DNA from: Acropora yongei
Lineage: Eukaryota > Cnidaria > Anthozoa > Scleractinia > Acroporidae
Length of the DNA stretch: 10,000 nucleotides
Reading direction: 5' to 3'
Assembly: GCA_014634225.1 (NCBI GenBank)
Contig: BLFN01000473.1
Span: 7,584,360-7,594,359 of the forward strand
The notes beneath the pieces are model-generated. The model had not been told where the DNA came from, searched no databases, and was given only the letters and a program-made list of their open reading frames with translations. Below are positions 1-7,830 of this stretch, in pieces. The number at the start of each line of letters is the position of its first letter. The stretch's first letter is position 1. A program made the position numbers and the translations under genes.

Positions 1-513
1 ATCTGCATCTAGATATGATAGGATACTACTAAACAGCTTGGTGTCATCTGCGTAAAGGGCTGTCGTAAAACTATTAGGCAAGGCACTTGGCAGATCGTTG
101 ATAAGAATAATGAAGAGTAAGGGGCCAAGCAGACTTCCCTAGGGCACTCCGGAGGTTACAGGGGCCCAGCTGGAGGTTCATCCATCTACAACAACTCGTT
201 GCTGCCGATCCTGCAGATAGTTCTTAAACCATTTATGAAGCTGTCCAGCTATTCTATATCTTTTGAGCTTCTCAAGGAAATTGGCGTGGTCCACGGAGTC
301 AAACGCTTTGGCAAAGTCCAAATACAGAATGTCCGTTTGAATGTTGTTGTCGAGCTTTTTTCCAATAGCTTGTAGAACTGACAGTAACTGAGAAAGGCAA
401 GAGCGATTTTGCATGAAACCGTGTTGTAATGGGGTGATGACGTTTTTTCCGTCAAACATTTTGAGAGAAGAGTTGGAAATGAGAATATGAATGCTGAAAG
501 AAATACAGCTGAA
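1..513 (-). pseudogene. Non-LTR retrotransposon reverse transcriptase fragment
   Basis: This is the middle of a reverse transcriptase that would copy element RNA into DNA at a chromosomal nick. Read on the minus strand, the frame is open from 513 (a TGA lies at 514-516). It shows the 'QHGF' and 'RSC' region near 400-425, motif A 'YLDFAKAFD' at about 298-324 (catalytic Asp codon 316-318), then 'GVP*GS' (motif B) near 133-150 and the catalytic 'YADD' at 43-54. Two in-frame stops interrupt it: TGA at 178-180 and TAG at 139-141, the second in the place of the conserved Gln of motif B. No frameshift is needed across about 510 bases, so decay is mild. The spacing and wording fit the Jockey/CR1/L2 group of non-LTR elements, but the clade is an inference. 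The 3' part of the element lies beyond the left edge. No upstream endonuclease domain is visible to the right of 513, so the copy is truncated or rearranged there. Confidence 0.9.
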
Positions 514-747
514 TCAAGCAAAGTGGAAAAAGGCAAACATGTCTACAAATGATTATCATTCGGTGTTTCTCCGCAAGCAAATCGCGCAGGAAAGTAAAGC
601 ATGAATCCTATCAAACAAAGCATACCCAATCATAAGGCGTGTACTATGGTGTAACTAAAGATAAGCGGATGGTGACGAATGAAATTAGGGAATAGCTGCG
701 CTCATGTTTTTGACCAAATTCTAGTAATTTCCAGTAACCTTTAGGCA
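514..747. other. Unassigned spacer
   Basis: No coding frame with recognisable motifs and no repeat structure was seen. It begins where the reverse transcriptase frame is lost, so part of it may be decayed retrotransposon, but no residue-level similarity supports that. Confidence 0.4.
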
Positions 748-900
748 GCATTAATTTTTTTGAAGGAGGGGGGGGGGGTTGGCCGGAGGAATCCCTATGA
801 GCATGAATATAAAATCTCCCAGCCCTCCCTTTTCAAAAAGTTAACGACCCCCCCATGAATTTCTCCGGCCCACCCCCTCTTCTAAAAAATGATTACTCCC
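748..900. mobile_element. Foldback (MITE-like) element with G-rich arms
   Basis: The left arm (about 751-797: A/T run, 'GAAGGAGG', a run of 11 G at 768-778, then 'GGCCGGAG') is matched in reverse complement by the right arm (about 856-896: 'CTCCGGCCCACCCCCTCTTC' followed by a T/A run). The arms therefore form a long imperfect stem around a centre of roughly 60 bases. The 7-base word TTAGGCA occurs just outside both ends, at 741-747 and 901-907, and could be a target-site duplication. There is no coding capacity. This layout fits a non-autonomous DNA transposon remnant. The superfamily is unknown, and the exact ends are uncertain because the arms are imperfect. Confidence 0.65.
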
Positions 901-907
901 TTAGGCA

Positions 908-1426
908 CGGGAAAATCGTGAGTAATTGGGCAAACGCAAGCTGTTTTATCCGCTAATGTCTCGAGGATATCGTATGTTTACCCGCGGTCTCCAATGAATC
1001 AAGCTTCATTATTATCGAACTACACTTCGTTGAGTACAAATAACGCCCAAAACGCGTACAAATATCACGCGGTATTTGTACTCCAGAGGAACGGTTACAC
1101 AGGTTTTCTCGCAACGTGCAAGCGACAATTTTTGTTTGTCAAAACGAATTTCTTTTCTGCTTTTTTTCTTGACAGAAATCTTACAGTGAAAAACTTAAGT
1201 TGATGTGTAGTTTGGACGATCGAAAGACAATTTTTCCTTTGTGAAAAGTGAAATAAATTGCGCAAGTGATGGCGTGGTCGAAACCGCAAAAACCAGTTTG
1301 TCTGGATTTCGCGCGTCAATTCTGTTCCGCCTCGCATACTTCTGTTACGCATTCCCAGTAAATAAACATTCGTGAAATTCGCTCGCTCGGACATAACAAT
1401 TTGGCTTGTTGGATAACATATCTCTT
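908..1426. other. Unassigned AT-rich stretch
   Basis: There are short open frames on both strands (for example 994-1203 plus and 1095-1394 minus), but they overlap each other, have no recognisable domain and look like chance frames. Homopolymer runs of T (for example around 1160) are the only visible structure. Confidence 0.4.
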
Positions 1427-1532
1427 ATTAGACGTTTTGTTATGTAATATCGCTGAGAATTTTGACTTGTTGTTTGTAATACGGCACAACTCGTAAAAAT
1501 ACTGAGCGATACTACACAACAAAACGTCTAAT
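1427..1532. mobile_element. Short near-palindromic inverted-repeat element
   Basis: The sequence starting ATTAGACGTTTTGTTATG at 1427 is repeated in reverse complement ending at 1532 (ATTAGACGTTTTGTTGTG read on the minus strand). The arms match over about 37 bases with about four differences (1427-1463 against 1496-1532). Weaker pairing continues inward, so the whole 106 bases could fold into one hairpin. There is no coding capacity. It resembles a very short MITE or the palindromic tip of a larger element. No clear target-site duplication is visible. Its right end is exactly where the neighbouring SINE body begins. Confidence 0.65.
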
Positions 1533-1670
1533 CAAGTAAGCTATGATCCTTGCAGTTATGAACGCAATTTATGCAATTGCGTATATAGAAGCCTGAAGAA
1601 CTTTGGACTTCAACGACGTTTGAACCTCGCGATACCGGCGCAACGATCTAACCAACTGAGCTATGAAGCC
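1533..1670 (-). repeat. tRNA-derived SINE copy
   Basis: Read on the minus strand from 1670, the element begins like a tRNA. GGCTTCA (1670-1664) can pair with TGAAGTC (1612-1606) as a 7-bp acceptor stem with one G-U pair. The A box TAGCTCAGTTGG lies at 1663-1652 and a B-box-like GGTTCAAAC at 1626-1618. The B box starts about 8 bases too early for a real tRNA and the T stem does not pair well, so this is not a working tRNA gene. A non-tRNA body follows (about 1605-1533), including a small imperfect palindrome around CGCAATT at 1563-1581. A and B boxes are internal RNA polymerase III promoter signals. SINEs are non-autonomous and depend on a LINE's enzymes. The tRNA head and body resemble a SINE I remember from coral genomes, which I could not confirm. 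Confidence 0.75.
1652..1663 (-). promoter_or_regulatory. Pol III A box in SINE head
   Basis: TAGCTCAGTTGG on the minus strand starts at the eighth base of the tRNA-like head, the canonical A-box position. Together with the B-box-like GGTTCAAAC at 1618-1626 it forms a type 2 internal promoter. The A-to-B spacing is about 8 bases shorter than in a full tRNA, so activity is doubtful. Confidence 0.6.
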
Positions 1671-1942
1671 GTTGACGATGGGAGCTGGTCATTTGTGGGC
1701 TCTAATGAGCCCGTGAGGAATGAATGTGAAGTTATATATAAAATATTTCAGTAGCCTCATAGCTGTACATGCGCATCATCGTCCTACAGCCCCTTTAAGT
1801 AGTGACCGTTCTCGACCCCAGTGCTTACGCTGCTTCCTTCCCGTTATTTTTCATCTTGGTTTCAGAGTCATAAAGTTTTCAAGCCACATCCTTATGAGCA
1901 ATGCAGAAGGACATTGTACATTGTGAGGAATATTTAACAAGT
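1671..1942. other. Unassigned spacer
   Basis: No gene or clear repeat is seen. The 68-residue frame at 1720-1926 (plus) has no recognisable motif. Just before the next foldback element, GGAATA at 1928-1933 is mirrored by TATTCC at 1942-1947, a small palindrome. Confidence 0.35.
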
Positions 1943-2067
1943 ATTCCACGAGCCCAAATGGACTCTGAGTCAATAGACCATGAGGTCGAAGGTCGAATGG
2001 GCTATTGAACTATGAGGTCGAAGGCCGAATGGGCTATTGACTCAGAAGTCATGATGCTGAGAGGAAT
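1943..2067. mobile_element. Foldback element with internal tandem duplication
   Basis: The left arm (1943-1976) and right arm (2034-2067) are imperfect reverse complements over 34 bases. The inner 12 bases are perfect: CTGAGTCAATAG at 1965-1976 against CTATTGACTCAG at 2034-2045. The outer ATTCC/GGAAT pair also matches. Between the inner arms lie two head-to-tail copies of a 32-base unit (1977-2008 and 2009-2040) that differ at two positions, each containing GAGGTCGAAGG and ending GGGCTATTGA. There is no coding capacity. The wording resembles a common repeat I remember from coral genomes, where the similarity seemed to continue to the right (to about 2125 here). That memory is unverified, and the true element may be longer than marked. 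Confidence 0.65.
1977..2040. repeat. Two tandem 32-bp copies
   Basis: The units 1977-2008 and 2009-2040 are adjacent and differ at only two positions (an early C/T and GGTCG against GGCCG). The near-identity suggests a recent duplication or an element type that varies in copy number here. Confidence 0.9.
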
Positions 2068-2734
2068 AATTGTTTTAGTAAAATACAAGTAGTTGGTCAC
2101 AAAAATGTCGAGACAAAACATCTTGTCCTAGTTAAGGCTAGACTTAATTTTTTTTTTTCCGCCTAAACAAATTGCGCTGAAAAACTATTTCCAGGGCGGT
2201 CCCCTGCGTTATTGTTTGCTTGAGTAGTTCCTGCCGCGGTCCACAGCACTGCCGATCTCTTCTTGTAGATCTTGATCCTGGGTATCTACGCTTTAGGAAC
2301 GAATTTCGATACCATTTTCGCTGTTGATGTTATAAGGGTCAAGAGACCCCTAACAGAGAACCCGTGGCAAAGTTTAAGTCCACCCTCTTTCTACCCTATA
2401 TCATGGGAACAGCGCGGAACGTTATCGCCCTTGCATACAACAACAAGGAGGCGTTGGCACTGTACGGCAAAGTTTGACATTTGGCAAGGTTTAAATTAAA
2501 TATGGGACGAAAATGTGTGCACAGTACACGCGGCTCTGTCCATCTAATTTAACAAGACGGTGTACAAAATTCCTTGCCAATATGAAGAAAGAACTATGCA
2601 GGGAAGGAGACCTGTGCAAGAGAGCATAAAGGAGCACAGCGGAGATACACAATTTGCCCACGCCAAGACCTCTGCCGAGTGAAAAGCAAAAATTAGTAAA
2701 AAAGGGAGAGAGGGGGCGCGGACCTGTAGACAAT
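2068..2734. other. Unassigned stretch
   Basis: There is a run of T at about 2149-2158 and a small hairpin-capable GGGTC/GACCC at 2336-2349. Open frames at 2272-2499 (plus), 2491-2733 and 2544-2801 (minus) have no recognisable domain and overlap, so I do not call them genes. The first 60 or so bases may still belong to the foldback repeat to the left. Confidence 0.35.
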
Positions 2735-2873
2735 AGGGCCGTTTATTCGAGGGAACCCCGCGGCTTAAATAATACGCGAACAGTCCGTATAGATAACACA
2801 TTTATCCACGACTTACGCAAGCCACGGCTTTTCTTAGCCGGGGGTTTTGAGTCGCACTCGTATAAACGGCCCT
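2735..2873. mobile_element. MITE-like element with terminal inverted repeats
   Basis: The left end reads AGGGCCGTTTATTCGAG from 2735. The reverse complement of the right end, finishing at 2873, reads AGGGCCGTTTATACGAG, a 17-base match with one difference. Weaker similarity continues inward, with both arms reaching an 'ACCCC' and 'CGGCT' block. The 139 bases have no coding capacity. This fits a non-autonomous DNA transposon moved by an enzyme encoded elsewhere. No target-site duplication is evident at the flanks (CAAT on the left, GTTC on the right), so the superfamily is left open. The same termini feel familiar from coral genomes, which is recollection only. Confidence 0.75.
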
Positions 2874-3414
2874 GTTCCCTTATGCAGGCCATGGATGATT
2901 TTTTTTCTAGAATAAATAACTCTATTACATGTGGAAAAAAGGGGAAATATCAAAAAAATATGTTCCGAGGTTGCAAATAGGTTCGTTTGCTTTGTGTACC
3001 CGTTATTCTGAATTCAGTAACATTTCATGAAAAAATTATCACCCGAGCACGCACGTCTCTACTTCCTCAATATACTACGTATGCACACAAATGCTTTGAG
3101 ATTGGCCGAACTCATGAACTTGAGACAAAGGAGATATCGCAGATGGCGCTCAGCGATGCCCCGAGCTCCTCGTGGGTCTATAATTTGCTTACAAATATGC
3201 CAACAAAGTGTTGCGTTTAACTCCAAAAAAAATAAATAAATAAAAAACAAAAGAAAAACTACATTTCAGTTTCCCTTGATTCGATTTAGTGGGTTTTTAC
3301 ATGATACCGGTACGCCCTTTATTCCGGTACTAGTTCATCCCAGTTCTCACTTATCCCTCTGTTTTTGTTGGCATTCATTCAAACACAAACATACACACAC
3401 ACACTTGCATTCAT
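2874..3414. other. Unassigned stretch with low-complexity patches
   Basis: No gene is supported. Simple sequence is visible: an A-rich AAATAAATAAATAAA patch at about 3228-3245 and an (AC)n run at about 3391-3402. Several overlapping frames near 2987-3250 share no family motif. The 27-base repeat field starts at about 3415. Confidence 0.4.
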
Positions 3415-5660
3415 TGCAGAACTGATTGCATCTACACTGGATACACACCGGTTTGCAGCTGGATAGAGGGCACAACCAATTATAGTAGCATTGATTGCTT
3501 ATCGCATTGAAGGTGCAATCATAGACATGTGATTGCTTATGCATCTACAGCAGGAGTGACCTTCCCTAATCGCATGGACTTCTGAGGTAATCACATGTGC
3601 ATTGATCACAGAGGCTACTGTTGTAGCAATTTTCCAAGCTTCGGTATCTATTTGATCGCATTTCAGAATATAGTTGGACAGATCCCATGTCTGATGGCAT
3701 TCGTGCTGCTAGCACAACTGATTACAGTGGTAGTGATGGCACATGGAGCACAGTTTCTTTGTTTTCTCACCTGATTGCATAGCCTTTAGCATTTGCAGTG
3801 ATTGCCTGACTCATTTCTTACATAGAGATTACTTAGCATGAACATCAACACTTTTGTATTGCTTGCACAAATGATCTCAGTTGCAGAGATTGCGTAACTG
3901 AGTACATGGGCATAGATCACATTGTGGATTGCTCATCTCACTTCCTTTTTGGGGATTGCATGGCTGGACTCCAAATGCAGTTGCATTGCTGATGCAACTG
4001 ATTTCAATCACACGGATGGCACCACCGATCCCAGTTTCATTGATTCCTCAACTGATTGCTTATTCATCAATAGGTCAGTGGGGTGCAGTGGCATCGCTCA
4101 CATAGGTAATTGGCATTCCTTTCTGTGGTACCGGTTGCTCAGCAGGATTACAAACACAGTTGCATTGCTTGCACAACCAATTACAGTTGCATAGATTCCA
4201 CTACTGACCACAGTGTCATGAATCGCTCGACGGATTCCATAGCAGATGGCATTTGCTTTGATTGCGCAACTCATTTCTTTTGTATGGATTACAATCATTG
4301 CTACAATTACTTCAATTACTTGCATAGTAGATTGCGTTGACCTCGATTGTCTGTCTCATTTCCTTTTTTAGAGATTGTTTAGCAGGATTCTAGACACAGT
4401 TATGCACCACCAGTTACAGTTGCATGGATGGCACAATTATTATTGGTCACAGTTTCACTGATTTCAATACTGCTTGCCTATTCCTCAATAGCTCAACAGA
4501 GTGAATTAAAATGTATTGTACAGTTAAGTGCCTAATCATGTCTTTTGTAGCGATTGCACAGGCGGTTAATAGACACTTTCACACTGCCGGCAGGACCAAT
4601 TACATTTCCACGGACTGGCTCTCTGATGGCAGCTCCATCAGTATTTGCTTATCAGAGTGCATGGTTATTGATTGCACTTGCTTGAATTGCCCAGCGCTTG
4701 CATAGCAAGATCATCAACATATATGGACTACTTGCACAACCAATTCTTATAGTTGCATCACCTGCTGACCCATTCACAGTTGCACAGATTGTTTATTGGA
4801 CTCCCCCGCCCCGCTTCCTCGTTTTCTTCAGTCACTCAAATGGTTTCCTTGACCTTGATATAATTCATATCCATTGCCTAACCACTTTCGGTGTAGAGTC
4901 AACATGGCAGGATTTTAAAGATCTTTTGCATTGCTTGCACACTGATTTCAGTAGCAGAGATTGCAGAAGTGTTTGCATTGGTATTGAGTGCATAGTATAT
5001 TGCACTTGCATTGCTTACCTATCTCATTTCTTTGGTAGGGTAGACAGAGTGGGAGTTAACAGAGCTTTGCATTGCTTGCATTACTTCCTACAGTCGCACA
5101 GATTGCACTAGTGTTAACATTAGTATTGATTACATTTCAGATTGCATTTGCATTGATTGCCCAACTCACGACATTTGCAGGGATTGCAGAGCAATATAAC
5201 ACATATTTGCATTGCTTGCCTAGCTGATTACAGGTAGAGAGATAGCACGAAGCTTGCAGGTTCATGGATTGCTTGTCTGATCACCCGAGGTTGATTGCTC
5301 TTGCCTCAATTGTTGAAGTACTTTCCTGGGTAGGGGTTACATCGCAGGATTATAAACTCGTTTGCCTTGCACAATGCACCCCATCTTCATCAATGGTGCA
5401 CCTGATTTCTATGGAAGGGAATGCATGGCAGGATTGTCTAGACCTTTGCATTGCTTGCGCATCTGATAAAAGTTGCCTGTATTGTGGTACTGATTGCTGC
5501 TTCATAGATTGTTCAGTGGATTGCTTTGGAATTGATTGCATAAGAACAGCTTGCATGGTGGATTGCCACTGCATTGATTGCATAGCAGATTGCTCTTGCC
5601 TTTGATTTGCACACTGGATTGCTTTTGCACAGATTGCCTAACTCCTTTCTTGCAGGAAAG
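3415..5660. repeat. Degenerate repeat field with 27-base period
   Basis: Words such as GATTGC, TTGCATTGCTTGCAC, ACTGATTACAGTTGCATAG and GCAGGATT recur throughout. In the best-preserved part, successive GATT(T)G words at 5492, 5507, 5519, 5534, 5561, 5576, 5588, 5604, 5617 and 5632 are spaced 15, 12, 15, 27, 15, 12, 16, 13 and 15 bases apart, so a 27-base period splits into 12+15. Translation gives a nine-residue rhythm close to T-D-x-S-x-I-D-x-S (for example from about 4155 and 5490). A longer super-unit, opening with a pyrimidine-rich TCATTTCCTTTT-like word and then GCAGGATT, recurs at irregular intervals of about 85-440 bases. Copies are heavily diverged, with indels and stops, so this is more likely an old non-coding minisatellite than a gene. 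The small Cys/Asp-rich open frames (for example 5264-5605) are its by-products. Confidence 0.7.
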
Positions 5661-6137
5661 ACACAGCAGGATTATTACCCATAGAATGTGTTTGTGGCCT
5701 AGCAGGATCTTCCGTGGAGTGAACAACGTCTCGTGTGTGGGAGTTTCTGTAGACCTCCAGTGATGGCAGTCATTTTGGCTCCGTGAACTGCGCTAGGACT
5801 CAAGGACTTTTCTGCACGTGTGTCAACTTTTTGTATCTTCAAGTTGACACAATTAGGCTGTGTTTTCCCTTGTCATGAAGAATACCTTAGGTCACCATCA
5901 TGATGGATCAGTCGTAACCTGCTCATGTCAGGTGTCTTCAGGGGTTTACATGTGCCATCGCTGCATAGCCTGTGGCAAATATATCAGTATATGTGCTTGT
6001 TCCTGGGCCAGCTTCTTTTGGCTGGTTCCCGCTCCCAGGGTTGCCATGGAACCTCCCTGATGTGCCTGGTATTTGCGCAGGGCCCCCACCAACCTTGGAT
6101 GGCACCAGTTCCCAAGCTCATCAATTGGAGATGAGTT
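5661..6137. other. Spacer between two repeat fields
   Basis: The first 50 bases still carry two GCAGGAT words (5666 and 5702) from the field on the left. After that the sequence is non-repetitive, with a perfect hairpin at 5820-5850 and a 12-base palindrome CCATCATGATGG at 5895-5906. Short frames at 5860-6060 and 5925-6134 have no recognisable domain. Confidence 0.45.
5820..5850. repeat. Perfect 10-bp inverted repeat (hairpin)
   Basis: GTGTCAACTT at 5820-5829 is exactly complementary to AAGTTGACAC at 5841-5850, with an 11-base loop. It sits in the unique spacer between the two repeat fields. Its function is unknown; no RNA gene or terminator role can be claimed in this eukaryotic context. 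Confidence 0.7.
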
Positions 6138-7830
6138 TAATGCTAGTGTAGAATCATCTGAGTGTGTATAGGTGAAAGATCGGTTTCATGTAGGGTCAAA
6201 CCTTGTCTTTAATACAGTGGTCCTTATAATGCTGGTGTAGAATCATCGGAGTGCCGGTGAGTGTATCAGAGATGAAGCTATGGCTAGAGCTTGTCTTCAA
6301 TACATTGGTCCTTATAGTGCTAGTGCAGAATCATACAAGTCCTTGTGAGTGCATCAGAGATAAAGGCATCGCTAGACCTTGTCCTCAATACAATGGTCCT
6401 TATAATGATAGTGTAGAATCATCTAAGTGTGTATGGGTGAAAGATCGGTTTCATGTAGGGTCAAACCTTATCTTCAACACAGTGGTCCTTATAATACTAG
6501 TGTAGAATCAAATAAGTGCTTGTGAGTGTTTCGGAGATGTATGTATGGCTAGGCCTTGTCCGCAATACAATGGTCCTTAGAATGTTAGTGGAGAATCACA
6601 GAAGTGCTTGTAAGTGTATCAGAGTTTTAATGTAGGGACAAACCTTTTTTTTATTACAGTGGTCCGTTGTCGTTATAGTGCTAGTGTGGAATCGTAGAAG
6701 TGGTTGTTAGTGTATCAGAGATGAACGTATGGCTAGATTTTGTCCCAAATACAGTGGTCCTTGTATTGCTAGTGTGGAATCATTTAAGTGCTTGTAAGTG
6801 TAACAGAGGTTAATGTAGGGGCAAATCTTGTCCTTAAAGACAGTGGTCCTTATCATGCTAGGGTAGAATCACAAAAGTTCTTGTAGGTGTATCAAAGTGG
6901 TACGTGCTAGTGTGGAATCGTAGAAGTGGTTGTGAGCGTATCAGAGATGAACGTATGGCTAGATCTTGTCCACGATACAGTGATACTTCTAATGCGAGTG
7001 TAGAATCACATAAGTGCTTGCGAATGTATCAGAGAGGAACTTGTCCGTAATACAGGGGTCCTTCTAATGCTGGTGTAGAATCATAGAAGTGCTTATAAGT
7101 GTAACAGAAGTTTAATGGAAGGGCAAGGCTTGTCCTCAATAGAGTGGTCCCTTAGATGCTAGTGTAGAATCACATAAGTGCTTGTAAGTGTATCAGAGAT
7201 GACGGTATGGCTAGAGCTTGTTCACAATACAGTGCTTCTTTTAAAGCAAGTGAAGAATCATATAAGTGCTCTTGAGTGTATCAGAATGTTAATGTAGGGA
7301 CAAACCTTGTCTTTAATACAGTGGTCCTTATAATGCTAGTGCAGAGTTATATAAGCTAGTGCTTGTGAGTGTATCAGAGACAAAAGTATGGCTAGACCTT
7401 GTCCCTAATACAATGGTCCCTAAAATTGTAGTGTAGAATCTGAGTGTGTATAGGGGAAAGATCGGTTTCATGTAGGGTCAAACCTTGTCTTCAATACTGT
7501 GGTCCTTATAATACTAGTGTAGAATCATATAAGGGCTGGTGAGTGTATCGGAGATGAAGGTATGGCCAGACGGTGTCCCCACTACAGTGGTCCTTTTAAT
7601 CGTAGTGTAGAATCACACGAGTGCTTTTGAGTGTATTAGAGATGTTATGGTCAGACCTTGTACTTAATACAGTGGTCCTTATAATGTTTGTGTAGAATCA
7701 TGTGGGTGCTTATAAGTGTACAGTGTATGAGTGGTGAACATAGGTTGAAACCTTGTCTTAAGCACAACGGTCTGTATGATGCTAGTGAAGAGTCATGGAG
7801 TGACTATAAGAGTAGGAGAGATAAATCGTC
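6138..7830. repeat. Tandem array of about 88-bp monomers
   Basis: About 20 monomers follow each other head to tail, each containing a core like TACAGTGGTCCTTATAAT then GCTAGTGTAGAATCAT. Core starts are at 6142, 6231, 6319, 6407, 6496, 6584, 6680, 6768, 6857, 6906, 6994, 7069, 7158, 7246, 7335, 7427, 7513, 7601, 7686 and 7781. Most spacings are 88 or 89; exceptions are 96 and 95 (insertions) and 49 and 75 (deletions). Two subtypes are visible: A (about 88 bp, with GATGAAGGTATGGCTAGACC) and B (about 89 bp, with TTCATGTAGGGTCAAACCTT or the variant TTAATGTAGGGACAAACC). Monomer length is not a multiple of three and no frame persists, so the array is non-coding satellite or minisatellite DNA. The last copy fades out after about 7800. 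Confidence 0.95.

Noticed and set aside
249..536. Second minus-strand open frame overlapping the reverse transcriptase
   Set aside because: It is a shadow in another frame of the reverse transcriptase, without motifs of its own.
994..1522. Overlapping open frames on both strands as a small gene
   Set aside because: No motif, no splice or start context that can be judged, and part lies inside the hairpin element.
1606..1670. Functional tRNA gene on the minus strand
   Set aside because: The acceptor stem and A box are good, but the B box is about 8 bases too close, the T stem does not pair, and a SINE-like body follows.
2654..2980. 108-residue plus-strand open frame
   Set aside because: It runs straight through the inverted-repeat element at 2735-2873 and has no recognisable domain.
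5264..5605. A 113-residue Cys/Asp-rich open frame that looks like a small secreted or metal-binding protein
   Set aside because: Its Asp-Cys pattern is the direct reading of the GATTGC repeat. Equivalent blocks elsewhere are in other frames with stops, and there is no signal peptide.
6251..6505. 84-residue open frame in the 88-bp array
   Set aside because: The period is not a multiple of three and the frame is not kept in other monomers.
3415..7830. CRISPR array
   Set aside because: Units are adjacent and diverged with no unique spacers of constant length, no cas genes are present, and the surrounding elements are eukaryotic.
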